Assembly (NCBI GenBank): GCA_963825615.1
Contig: CAWGTV010000006.1
Coordinates: forward strand, 248,001 to 312,000
Source of the DNA: JAHEDT01 sp963825615
GTDB lineage: Bacteria; Desulfobacterota; Desulfuromonadia; Desulfuromonadales; BM103
Reading direction: 5' to 3'
Length of the DNA stretch: 64,000 nt
Shown: one piece after another, positions 56,665-64,000 of the stretch
Numbering within the stretch: the stretch's first letter is position 1
Layout: each line of letters opens with the position of its first letter
Notes under the pieces: generated by a model
The model's database searches: none
What the model was told of the DNA's origin: nothing
What the model saw: only the letters and a program-made list of their open reading frames with translations
Made by a program: the position numbers and the translations under genes

Positions 56665-56711
56665 TTTGCATAAATGCAAAAGCACTTTGGGCCATTTTGC
56701 AAATCTGCAAA
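56665..56711. promoter_or_regulatory. Candidate NtrC-type activator dyads
   Basis: TTTGCATAAATGCAAA (56665-56680) and TTTGCAAATCTGCAAA (56696-56711) share TTTGCA/TGCAAA arms, with centres 31 bases apart and lying about 98-145 bases upstream of the sigma-54 promoter at 56809. Confidence 0.6.
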
Positions 56712-56808
56712 TCAAACCCTCCGCCCACCCTTCTCAAGACACCTCAAAATACATCACAACATATTGAAATAAATAGCTTAAATCAATTCAACACGCATCT
56801 TGACTTTT

Positions 56809-56824
56809 TGGTACACCGCTTGCT
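56809..56824 (+). promoter_or_regulatory. Sigma-54 promoter of acetate-transporter-like operon
   Basis: TGGTACACCGCTTGCT has correct -24/-12 spacing and a near-consensus sequence. The first gene starts 118 bases downstream. Confidence 0.8.
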
Positions 56825-56941
56825 CTATAAGGAAACGTGACTCCAATCGGGTCCGGTTCAGATTTAACGTTGCCTAACGGCCGGGCCCACTTTTTTCAAC
56901 CATGTCCGCAAGCAGGACTTCAATAAACGCAGGAGGCGCAT

Positions 56942-57724
56942 ATGCAGGACGCAGCTGTTTGCCCCTACTATGATCACGACGAAGATGTCTGCGATGTCGG
57001 GTGCGGATACATCTCTTCTCATGACGCCAGCATGATCATCAAGTTCTGCTCATGCCAGTACCAGGACTGCCAGAAATATCGTGAACTGGCCAGCCGTCTT
57101 GGTCATCAGGTGCCGGCCCCGCCGACGCCTAATCACCCTGCAGCAGCGAAACCGGTCAGCAAACCGGGCAACCTGCCGGTGCTCGGCCTCTTCTGTTACT
57201 CAGTCACCGCGGTGAGTTATGCCCTCGATACATTTCCCGTTTGGTCGCTGAACCTGCACCTTATGGCTGTGATTCTCATGCTGGGGGCCATCGGCCAGAT
57301 CTCCGCCGGCCTCAATGCCCTGAAAAGCAGCCCCCTGCGGGCCATTGCCTTTACAGGCAGCGGCCTTTTCTGGCTCTCGATCCTGGCGCTCGACATTCTG
57401 CCCAGGGCCGGATACGGATCGATCCCAGGGCCGATACCGATGATGGGCTACTTCGCCATGTGGGGGATGTTCAGCCTGATCATCTGCCAGGGGCTGGAGC
57501 AGCTCACGCGCATATGCCGCTTGGTTTTTGCCATGATGACAGCCTTCCTCCTCATGCTCGCCATGGCCCACGCCACAGACAGCGACACCTTTTTGTACAT
57601 TGCCGCGTTTGTCGGCCTGATCAGCAGTCTGCCCGGATTTTACCTGGGAATGCGCCATGTCAGCAGTGAAGTTCGGCAACTGTTTCACATGGAGTTAGCC
57701 GGATCGGGGAAGATGCGGCCTTGA
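56942..57724 (+). CDS. GPR1/FUN34/YaaH-type (acetate uptake) transporter with Cys-rich N-terminus
   Basis: A 260-residue protein. Residues ~75-240 contain about six membrane helices with the order seen in the GPR1/FUN34/YaaH (SatP) family: PVLGLFCYSVTAVSYAL, then MLGAIGQISAGLNALKSSPLRAIAFTGSGLFWLSILAL, then MMGYFAMWGMFSLIICQ. Members take up acetate or succinate. The first ~50 residues form an unusual soluble domain with six Cys (Cys7, Cys17, Cys21, Cys36, Cys38 and Cys43), suggesting metal binding or redox sensing. ATG 56942 has AGGAGG close upstream. Likely controlled by the adjacent kinase-NtrC pair. Confidence 0.75.
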   Translation: MQDAAVCPYYDHDEDVCDVGCGYISSHDASMIIKFCSCQYQDCQKYRELASRLGHQVPAPPTPNHPAAAKPVSKPGNLPVLGLFCYSVTAVSYALDTFPVWSLNLHLMAVILMLGAIGQISAGLNALKSSPLRAIAFTGSGLFWLSILALDILPRAGYGSIPGPIPMMGYFAMWGMFSLIICQGLEQLTRICRLVFAMMTAFLLMLAMAHATDSDTFLYIAAFVGLISSLPGFYLGMRHVSSEVRQLFHMELAGSGKMRP

Positions 57725-57787
57725 CAGGGAAGGCTGTTATCGCTAACTTTTCAGTATGACTGCACACACGAGGGAGACTTTCTGCAG

Positions 57788-58174
57788 ATGAACGCAAAGC
57801 TCAGCCGCCAGATGACCCTGCTTGGGCTTGGCGTGCTGGCATTCTATGCCGGCGTGCTGGGAACCGGGCATGCATCACTGGAGATTCTCCCGCAGTTCGC
57901 CATTTCCGCGGTGATTTTTCTCAGCTCGGGGAAGATCATGCGGCAGATCGCCGAGAAGCTGCCCGCCAAGGAACAAGCAGAGACTGAGGAGATCGAGGAA
58001 CCTAACTGGGAATTGCGCAACCTGGTCCTCAACTGGGTGGCTGCCGCCGCCGTCGTCAGTGTCGTCGCACTCTTCCTGGTCAAACCGGCCAGCATGACCT
58101 TCAACGATTTCGGCCGGTTTCTGCTCAAGCTTGACGTTGTCATCACCGATTACCATATGCCGATTGCACCTTAA
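57788..58174 (+). CDS. Small hypothetical membrane protein
   Basis: A 128-residue protein with predicted helices at ~10-28 and ~33-48, a charged cytoplasmic loop with KLPAKEQAETEEIEEPNWEL, and a third helix at ~80-100. No family was recognised. It begins 63 bases after the transporter-like gene and ends at a strong terminator, so it belongs to the same sigma-54-controlled operon. Function unknown; a transporter accessory role is possible. Confidence 0.6.
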   Translation: MNAKLSRQMTLLGLGVLAFYAGVLGTGHASLEILPQFAISAVIFLSSGKIMRQIAEKLPAKEQAETEEIEEPNWELRNLVLNWVAAAAVVSVVALFLVKPASMTFNDFGRFLLKLDVVITDYHMPIAP

Positions 58175-58223
58175 AACCGGGACGCAAGGCGCGGTACGAA
58201 GAACACGCCAACCTTAAAAAACC

Positions 58224-58259
58224 AAAGCCATGGGACATATATGTCTCCATGGCTTTTTT
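58224..58259 (+). terminator. Intrinsic terminator of the membrane operon
   Basis: Long stem AAAGCCATGG... / ...CCATGGCTTT (58224-58256, nearly perfect), followed by TTTG. It also faces the convergent minus-strand gene. Confidence 0.85.
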
Positions 58260-58281
58260 GTGTTCATTAGTTTTTAAGGAC

Positions 58282-58911
58282 TTAAACCGTGTCCCGCGTT
58301 ACTCGTCCCGCGTCCCGGTCTATTTGCCTGTCGTGCATTCGCGACAGCAGCACCAGCGCTGCGATGGCTCCGACCATGGCGTACATCATGTCCGACTGGG
58401 TATCCCAGATGTACCCCTGGGTGCCGAGGAACGCATCAGCGGAATCGCCCGTGGCGATCGCCACCCACCATTCGACCAGTTCGTAGAAAGCGCTGATCGC
58501 CAGGCAGATGCAGACGACAATGAAGGCAAGCCAGCCCCGGCCGGCAACGACGGCTTTGCGCAGGAGAATCTCGCGGGCGAGGATCGCCGGGACGAATCCC
58601 TGCGCAAAATGGCCGACCTTGTCGTAGTTATTGCGCTCCCAACCAAACCAGTCGCGCATCCAGTCGAACAGGGGGACTTCAGCGTAGGTATAATGACCAC
58701 CGACCATCAGGATGATGCAGTGGATGAGGATCAACCCGTACGCCAGGCCGGTCAAAGGAAAACGCCGCTGGGTCGCCGCCAGGACGACAAAACCGATCAT
58801 GGCTGGCAGGACTTCGAGCACCCAGGTCAGGGCGTCTTTAGGATGCACCCCCGACCAGACCAGGGCGGCAAAAAAGGTGATCAGCCAGAGATTACGCATA
58901 CGCCTCACCAT
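58282..58911 (-). CDS. DUF2238 / YjdF-type inner-membrane protein
   Basis: A 209-residue protein with six hydrophobic helices. The conserved region YDKVGHFAQGFVPAILAREILLRK followed by AISAFYELVEWWVAIATGDSADAFLGTQGYIWDTQSDM is the diagnostic DUF2238 (YjdF) sequence. The role is unknown. The ATG at 58911 and an in-frame ATG at 58899 (better placed after GAGG) are both possible. Convergent with the membrane operon; TCCCGCG-type repeats overlap its 3' end. Confidence 0.87.
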   Translation of the reverse strand: MVRRMRNLWLITFFAALVWSGVHPKDALTWVLEVLPAMIGFVVLAATQRRFPLTGLAYGLILIHCIILMVGGHYTYAEVPLFDWMRDWFGWERNNYDKVGHFAQGFVPAILAREILLRKAVVAGRGWLAFIVVCICLAISAFYELVEWWVAIATGDSADAFLGTQGYIWDTQSDMMYAMVGAIAALVLLSRMHDRQIDRDAGRVTRDTV

Positions 58912-59039
58912 CCCCGTGAAGACGTCCGGTCAAGACAAGTCTCATCCGGACAATCTTGTTGCCACGGCGGCTCCGCCGGCAGTGCATGGATTGGAAATTC
59001 AACAGACAACAGGGGAAGACCCGCAAAACCAGCGCACAG

Positions 59040-59412
59040 CTATTCCTGCAGCAGCCACCGCTTTGCTTCTTCAACATCGTGGAACACCTTGCCATTCAGC
59101 ATGCCGCGATTGAGAAGCACCGTTTCGAGGAATTTCAGGTTGCCGATCGCCTCCTTGTTCAATTCGGCCCAGGCGATGCGGTACCGGTTGGTGATCGCGA
59201 AATCCTTGAAAAGCTGTGCATGGTTGAGGGAATCCATGACCGGCATGGCGGTCGTCGACTCGGCGATACCGAGCACCTTGTAGCAGTGGTGTTCAGCACA
59301 GACCCGTGGTAATTTCACGCCATAGTGCCACTGCCGTTTGATAGCTTTTGTCGCCTACGGAGCGGGCTTCGACATAAGCACCGTTGAAAGTCACAGACAT
59401 TTCATATGGCAT
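59040..59412 (-). pseudogene. STAS/SpoIIAA-like domain protein, apparent frameshift
   Basis: From ATG 59412 (MPYEMSVTFNGAYVEARS, with AAGGG seven bases upstream) a frame runs to WRE and then, after dropping one A in an AAA run near 59313-59315, continues LPRVCAEHHCYKVLGIAES to LLNRGMLNGKVFHDVEEAKRWLL and the stop at 59040. The rebuilt protein has ~123 residues with the layout of small STAS/SpoIIAA-like proteins (C-terminal W.ELN....N..F.E.V..NRG pattern). As given, only the C-terminal 92 residues form one frame. Role unknown. Confidence 0.65.
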
Positions 59413-59459
59413 ATCTATGCCCTTTTTCGGCAGACATTGGCCCGTCAAACTTTCCCTGA

Positions 59460-59669
59460 TCAGACTTTTTTCAAGAAACAGGTCTTCAGCACCAGGGTGC
59501 TCTTACCGTCACGGCATTCAATTTCTTCCGCTTTGCCCGTGAGCCGAATGTTTTTGAAAACCTTGCCCCTTTTAAGAGAGGCAGAAGAACCTTTCACTTT
59601 CAAGTCCTTGACAACCTGAACGGAGTCCCCGTCGTTAAGCACGCGGCCATAACTGTCTTTCGTTTCCAT
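59460..59669 (-). CDS. PhnA/YjdM-type protein
   Basis: A 69-residue protein matching the C-terminal domain of PhnA (YjdM): DSYGRVLNDGDSVQVVKDLKVKGSSASLKRGKVFKNIRLTG, ending VLKTCFLKKV. Such proteins are annotated as alkylphosphonate utilisation proteins by history, although their role is unclear. The N-terminal zinc ribbon of longer members is missing, but short forms are common. ATG 59669 has GGAGAG upstream. No phosphonate genes are adjacent. Confidence 0.87.
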   Translation of the reverse strand: METKDSYGRVLNDGDSVQVVKDLKVKGSSASLKRGKVFKNIRLTGKAEEIECRDGKSTLVLKTCFLKKV

Positions 59670-59819
59670 AACTCTCCGTTAGTTGCATGAGTATCAATAG
59701 TAAATGCTCCGCAAAAAGTGTCAATGCAATGCCTGGGGGGCAGATCTGCACATTTCACAAAATCAGCGCAGAGTACGAAAAATCTGAACTGTGTAGACCT
59801 GCCCCCTAGCCGAAGGGCC

Positions 59820-61254
59820 TTACCTCCTGGAAACGCGGGCCTTGGTTGGAATGACATTCCCAGCAAAGGTCAAACGGACGACATTCTCAACATGCTGCGT
59901 CTGCGGAAACATATCGACCGGTTGGACCTGCTCGACGCAAAAGCCATGCTCAACCAGAGCGGCAAGATCGCGGGCCAGGCTGTCCGGATGACACGAAACA
60001 TAGATCAGCGTCCGCGGCTGCATGGCAGCGATGGCAGATAAAACCTGCGGGCTGCAGCCGGAACGGGGTGGGTTGACCACGATGACGGCGGGTTTCTGAT
60101 TCAAGTTAGAGTCATCGCCCATGATGGCTTCGACGTCGCCGGCAACGAACTTGCAATTGGCGAAACCGTTCATGCGGGCATTGGCCTGAGCATGACGGAC
60201 AGCTTCGGCGACCGTTTCAACGCCGAGGACCTGACGCGCCTTGCTCGCCAGGTGCAGGCTGATGCCGCCAACGCCGCAGTAGAGATCAAGGGCTGACTCG
60301 CCGTCCCGCAGGGCAGACCAGTCGCGAACCAGGCGATAGATGCGTGCGGCCTGGGCATGATGCACCTGCAGGAAAGAGGTCGGTCCGAGGCGCAGGCGCA
60401 CATCGCCGACCTGGTCGACCAGATCTGGCGTGCCGAGCACCTTGTGAGGTATCACGACCGATAATCACGTTTCCGGAGCTGCCGTTGACGTTCTGGTGCA
60501 CGGAAATGACTTCGGGGACCTTGCGCTGCAGCCACTTGGCCAGGTGCGTCACCTCGCTGAAGTTGCGCTCGCTGGTGACAAAGGTGACCATCGCTTTGGC
60601 GTAGACCGGACTGACCCGCACCAGTAGGTAACGGAGCAGGCCGCGCCGATGGGTGACATCGTAAGCAGAGATATTGCGCCGGTCGAGCTCCTCGCGGACC
60701 ACGGCAGCAACCCGGTTGATCAGCGGATGATGCAGAGGACAATCGGCGATATCGACCACGTCGTGACTGCCTCGCCGATACATGCCGACCTGGGCTTTCC
60801 CCCGCTTGCGGGCCACGACCAGCTTGGCGCTGGCCCGGTAGCCGAAACCTTCCGGGGCTGCCCACACCTCCTCCGGCATCACCTTGGACAGGTTCGGGTA
60901 AACGGCCAGGGCATCGGCAACCCGCCTGACCTTGTAGGCAAGCTGGGCATCATACTTCCAACTCATTAAAGCACAGCTCTGGCAGATTCGAAAATGCGGG
61001 CAGCTGTGCTTGGCGTTCCGTTCACGGGAGGGTTGCAACACACGCAGGGTACTGGCAGTGATCTTGTGCCGTCCGGCATGCAGAACGCGAACGACGACCT
61101 TTTCACCAGGGAGAGCATCGAACACCACGACCGGCTTGCTGTCATGGGTCGCCATGCCAAGACCGTCCTGATCAATGCGATCAATGATCAGCGTCAGTTC
61201 TTCTGTGCGCGGTTTTGGGGAAGATTTCGATTTTGAGCGGCGGTCAGCGGTCAT
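59820..61254 (-). pseudogene. rlmD: 23S rRNA (uracil(1939)-C(5))-methyltransferase RlmD, apparent frameshift
   Basis: Removing one extra base at 60447 joins two frames into a 477-residue RlmD/RumA. It has an N-terminal TRAM domain (LTLIIDRIDQDGLGMA), the [4Fe-4S] ligands CPHFRICQSC, the SAM-binding region ALDLYCGVGGISLHLA, the NPPRSG motif and the catalytic Cys in YVSCHPDSLARDL. The break lies in GRDT|HKVLGTPDLV. The enzyme makes m5U1939 in 23S rRNA. As given the first frame ends near 60286 with an unrelated tail and the second would start internally. A sequencing insertion is likely. Confidence 0.92.
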
Positions 61255-61382
61255 AGCGTCTCCCGGGAAGAGACGACATATTGCGCCATGCCCGGAGTAC
61301 TGTCAATGCCACAGCGCCCAGACGAAAAAGCAGGCGACCAGAACACGGCCGCCTGCCTGGTGACAGAATCGTTGGAGAGAGC

Positions 61383-61937
61383 TTACTGGTGAGTCCGGTC
61401 GCGATCCTGATCCTTGTCCTGATCCTTGTCCTGATCTTTGACTTGATCCTTGTCCTGATCTTTGACTTGATCCTTGTCCTGATCTTTGACTTGATCCTTG
61501 TCCTGATCCTTGACCTGATCCTTGTCCTGATCCTTGACCTGATCCTTGTCTTGATCCTTGACCTGATCCTTGACCTGATCCATCTGTACGTTAGGGTCTA
61601 CCTTGCCTGCCTGATCACGAGTTTGCTCCATTGTGCGGGTGCGTTCCATTTGCATGGTGCCTTTACCGAAACCGCCCGTGTCTGCCGGGCCACCACTGCC
61701 GCTGCCACTGCCGCTGCCACCGCCACTACCACCGCCACTACCACCGCCACTACCACTGCCACCACCACCGCCACCACCACTGCCACCACCGCCACTGCCA
61801 CCACCGCCACTTGCCAGATAAATCACTGTTTGATCAGCCGATGAGGTCATGGCCTGAATCGGTATGGCCCAGATAACCAGCAGCAATCCCACAAGAACGG
61901 ACAGGAACACTCGACTTATGCTTAAGATGGTCTTCAT
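61383..61937 (-). CDS. Secreted Gly/Ser-rich and KDQ-repeat protein
   Basis: A 184-residue protein of low complexity. After a signal peptide (MKTILSISRVFLSVLVGLLLVIWAIPIQA) come a Gly/Ser-rich tract (~residues 45-85), a short ordinary segment with TGGFGKGTMQMERTRTMEQTRDQ, and a C-terminal repeat of about 16 copies of a four-residue unit [VD]KDQ, ending DRDRTHQ. The protein should be exported and disordered, with alternating positive and negative charges. ATG 61937 has AAGGAG upstream, so this is a real gene. No family was recognised; function unknown. A LuxR-type regulator lies upstream on the same strand. Confidence 0.75.
   Translation of the reverse strand: MKTILSISRVFLSVLVGLLLVIWAIPIQAMTSSADQTVIYLASGGGGSGGGGSGGGGGGGSGSGGGSGGGSGGGSGSGSGSGGPADTGGFGKGTMQMERTRTMEQTRDQAGKVDPNVQMDQVKDQVKDQDKDQVKDQDKDQVKDQDKDQVKDQDKDQVKDQDKDQVKDQDKDQDKDQDRDRTHQ
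61400..61582. repeat. 12-bp/24-bp tandem repeat encoding KDQ units
   Basis: Plus-strand unit about CTTGTCCTGATC / CTTGACCTGATC, alternating as a 24-base pair, tandemly repeated through this stretch. Units are multiples of three, so slippage keeps the frame. A second low-complexity tract of CCACCGCCACTA-type triplets (61680-61810) encodes the Gly/Ser region. Confidence 0.88.
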
Positions 61938-62189
61938 GATCGTTCTCCTTAAGTGTTTGTTGGCAAGGTTTGCCGTACACTGCAACCCTGGCAAAGCAGC
62001 GGCCAACATCGCTCTTGCTGTACCAGATGGTCGTGCCAAGGCCCTTGCCTTGCGCGACGCCGCATAAAGTTATATTTTTCTTACTTAATTATTGCAGGAG
62101 AAGAAGAAACGACAATAATTCTTTAGGATATATCTTCAGGGGGATAGTATTGCGACGAAAGTTAGGAATCTGAGAACCGCTGCGATTGT

Positions 62190-62786
62190 TTACATATGGC
62201 CCCATCCGCTTTCATTGGCCAAGGTCACCAACTGTGAACGGTTCCTGACGTTGAGCGTCTTATATATCCTGCTAACGTGTGCCTTGATGGTTGGTTCACT
62301 CAAACAGAGGTCAGTGGCGATCTCAGAGTTTTTCTGCCCGAGAGTGATCAAGGCGATGATCTTACGATCTTGGTCACTCATGGATTTTGTTTTGTCCTTC
62401 TGCTGCAGCAGACTTCCCTCGCGCAGCACGGTCTGGAGTTGCTTTTGTTCGAGCCAGATTTCGCCACGATAGACCGTTTGCAAAGCCCTGATGAAGAGGG
62501 ATTGCCCCTGGTCGCAGGAGATGATGCCATGGATACCATGACCAATCAGCAGGCTGGCGAGTTCCGCGTCACTCAGGCCATTATCAATGAAGAGAAATTT
62601 GCCTTTGGGATAATTCGTAGCCATCTCAGCGGCCCGCTTGCGATCGGCGAAAATAACAATATCGGGTTGCGCAGGGACAGGCCCGACTTGCCGGTCCGAG
62701 ACAACACTTTCCGGCAGATGCTTGCTGATCATCTCCCTAAGCCCTTCACACAAGAGGCGACTTTTCAATTCCAGCAGGATTTCCAT
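62190..62786 (-). CDS. LuxR-family regulator with degenerate receiver-like domain
   Basis: A 198-residue regulator. The N-terminal ~115 residues have receiver-like length and pattern (PDIVIFADRKRA, GIHGIISCDQG), but the acidic pair at the start of strand 1 is absent and the phosphoacceptor region is atypical, so it may not be phosphorylated. The C-terminal LuxR helix-turn-helix is clear (IIALITLGQKNSEIATDLCLSEPTIKAHVSRIYKTLNVRNRSQLV). ATG 62786 has AGGGT upstream. It may regulate the adjacent secreted repeat protein gene. Confidence 0.85.
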   Translation of the reverse strand: MEILLELKSRLLCEGLREMISKHLPESVVSDRQVGPVPAQPDIVIFADRKRAAEMATNYPKGKFLFIDNGLSDAELASLLIGHGIHGIISCDQGQSLFIRALQTVYRGEIWLEQKQLQTVLREGSLLQQKDKTKSMSDQDRKIIALITLGQKNSEIATDLCLSEPTIKAHVSRIYKTLNVRNRSQLVTLANESGWGHM

Positions 62787-62881
62787 GATACCCTATCAAA
62801 TGTGATTAAATAATTCTTATCCTTATACATATCACAGGCATCACAATAAACAAGTTCACCACAAGGGTGCGCTGGCAGGCT

Positions 62882-62919
62882 CTAAAAGAATGCGGCCCCG
62901 TCATTGCTGACAGGGCCGC
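62882..62919 (-). terminator. Intrinsic terminator of the MFS transporter gene
   Basis: Twelve-base arms GCGGCCCCGTCA / TGACAGGGCCGC (62892-62919; one G-U on the minus strand) followed on the minus strand by ATTCTTTTAG, about 45 bases after the transporter stop. Confidence 0.85.
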
Positions 62920-62963
62920 GGCCGTTTGAACCTGAAGGAGGGTTTGCAAACGGTGAAAAACTA

Positions 62964-64000
62964 TCAATCGTTGGTTGCTTTCGCCAGGGCCAGATCGTCC
63001 TCTTCCTCGAGGGCACCTTCGAATGCCGGGACTTCGACCTTGCGGGCTTTCAGGGTACTTGCGAGCATGGCGCCGACGACCAGCAATGCCCCGGCAGCGG
63101 CAAACGACATAGTGAAGCCGCCAGTCTTGACTTTGAGCATCTCGGCAACGCGCACCAATGCGAAGGCACCGATCCCCCAGGCTGAGAAGAGGATACCGTA
63201 GTTCATACCGAAATTCTTTGCGCCCCAGAGGTCCTTGGCAAAGGAAGGGAAAAGGGAGAGGTTGGTGCCGTAATTGAAGACCATAAAGGTCACCAGCAGC
63301 GGCATCGCCAGCGGATTGGTGTAACTTCCGCCGATAACCGGAATGGCCAGGAACATCAGGACAGCCTGGAAGACCAGCATGATCACCAAGGTGTTGGCGC
63401 GACCGATCTTGTCAGACACCACACCGGCGATGATGCGGCCGGCAGCGTTGCCAATCGACATGATCGCCACGACCAGGAACGCCCATTCGCCCATGCTTGC
63501 CTTGGCCAGCCCCTTGGCGCTGCCGATCACCATGAGACCGGCGCCGGCACCGATGAAGAAGCAGGTCCATAGGGTGTAGAACTTGGAGGTCTTGAGAATC
63601 TGCGACGGGGACTTATCTTCTACGGCGGCAGCCTTAGCAGCTGCGCTGTTAGCATTTGGGTCAGCCACGTAGCCAGCGGGAGGATTGGCCAGGAACATAC
63701 CGAAGAAGCAGGTGACCGCGACAAAACCGATCCCGAAGAAGAGCATCGACTGCTGCAGGCCGTAGGCACCGAGCAGGTATTGAGCGAGAGGGGCGATGTA
63801 GACCGAAGCGAGACCGAAACCGGCAACGACTATCCCTGCGATCAGGCCGGTCTTGGCCGGTGGGAACCACTTCAGCGCCGGCGGCGTGGCCGATGAGTAG
63901 CCGAAGCCGATCCCCATGCCGGCCATGACGCCGAAACCGGCAATCCAGGCCCAGTAGTCGGTGGTCTGGGAGATCCAGATAAAACCGGCACCGACCATCA
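62964..64000 (-). CDS. OFA-family MFS transporter (oxalate/formate antiporter type), 5' end missing
   Basis: At least 345 residues of a major-facilitator carrier; the N-terminal part lies beyond the window. Features of the OFA group are GFGVMAGMGIGFGYSSATPPALKWFPPAKTGLIAGIVVAGFGL, SPSQILKTSKFYTLWTCFFIGAGAGLMVIG and GNAAGRIIAGVVSDKIGR, with FMVFNYGTNLSLFPSFAKDLWGAKNFGMNYGILFSAWG in the second half. Members exchange organic acids such as oxalate and formate, or carry pyruvate and other monocarboxylates; the substrate here is unknown. Confidence 0.88.
   Translation of the reverse strand, partial: MVGAGFIWISQTTDYWAWIAGFGVMAGMGIGFGYSSATPPALKWFPPAKTGLIAGIVVAGFGLASVYIAPLAQYLLGAYGLQQSMLFFGIGFVAVTCFFGMFLANPPAGYVADPNANSAAAKAAAVEDKSPSQILKTSKFYTLWTCFFIGAGAGLMVIGSAKGLAKASMGEWAFLVVAIMSIGNAAGRIIAGVVSDKIGRANTLVIMLVFQAVLMFLAIPVIGGSYTNPLAMPLLVTFMVFNYGTNLSLFPSFAKDLWGAKNFGMNYGILFSAWGIGAFALVRVAEMLKVKTGGFTMSFAAAGALLVVGAMLASTLKARKVEVPAFEGALEEEDDLALAKATND

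Larger units (their letters stand above)
56580..56941. other. Control region between the NtrC-type regulator and the membrane operon
   Basis: About 360 bases, no gene: two activator-type dyads, an A/T-rich bend region, a sigma-54 promoter (each listed separately) and a leader of about 105 bases. Confidence 0.55.

Noticed and set aside
61400..61582. CRISPR array
   Set aside because: The repeats are continuous 12/24-base coding units without spacers and lie inside an exported protein gene.

Overview
The window reads as chromosomal DNA of an anaerobic, respiring bacterium of the Desulfuromonadia (Desulfuromonas/Geopsychrobacter/Geobacter type). This is inferred from the mix of genes: a pentahaem c-type cytochrome lipoprotein with repeat linkers, a DUF485 plus acetate/Na+ symporter operon, a second GPR1/FUN34/YaaH-type acetate transporter under an NtrC-type two-component system, an OFA-family oxalate/formate-type MFS carrier, several sigma-54 activators with good -24/-12 promoters, and a glycyl-radical enzyme. 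No rRNA, tRNA, CRISPR array, prophage or intact insertion sequence was seen.

Layout. 0-1.4 kb: the Lon protease C-terminus and a small MscS channel. 1.4-7.1 kb: an AT-richer accessory block with mostly orphan genes (DUF2846 lipoprotein, receiver-GAF-GGDEF protein, PA2779-family protein, exported histidine phosphatase, orphan TRAP binding protein). 7.1-15 kb: trpS, a cytochrome lipoprotein carrying a near-perfect 252-bp tandem duplication, a 58-residue zinc-ribbon-like protein, and the DUF485-ActP acetate operon. 15-20.7 kb: an exported subtilase with an unusual embedded membrane/lipobox segment, two EamA exporters and a MATE-like carrier.

20.7-38.3 kb is the most coherent part. All genes lie on the minus strand and fit (hydroxy)proline catabolism: proline dehydrogenase, P5C dehydrogenase, a glycyl-radical enzyme closely resembling trans-4-hydroxy-L-proline dehydratase (HypD) with its radical-SAM activase, a CsaA-like protein, two paralogous PAS-AAA+-Fis sigma-54 activators, a universal stress protein, a branched-chain-type ABC importer (livKHMGF) and proC. 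Three sigma-54 promoters (before pruA, hypD and livK) have candidate upstream dyads. In this model the ABC importer brings in the amino acid, HypD turns hydroxyproline into P5C, ProC can reduce P5C to proline, and PRODH/P5CDH oxidise proline to glutamate.

38.4-53 kb is mostly housekeeping: an EamA carrier, asnS (with a long leader), prfC, a sensor kinase, malQ, an OB-fold lipoprotein, uvrC, a cyclic-nucleotide-binding protein, an AI-2E family transporter and an rRNA methyltransferase. 53-58.3 kb holds a sCache histidine kinase and NtrC-type regulator, followed by a sigma-54 promoter with two upstream dyads that drives a membrane operon. 58.3-64 kb holds a YjdF-like protein, a STAS/SpoIIAA-like protein, a PhnA-type protein, rlmD, a secreted Gly/Ser plus KDQ-repeat protein, a LuxR-type regulator and the MFS carrier, which runs off the end.

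Caution on sequence quality: at least eight genes (actP twice, livG, livK, asnS 3' end, the 43-kb kinase, the 59-kb STAS-like gene, rlmD, and possibly the livM start) are each restored to full length by removing a single extra base. Uncorrected insertion errors in the assembly are a more likely explanation than wholesale gene decay.
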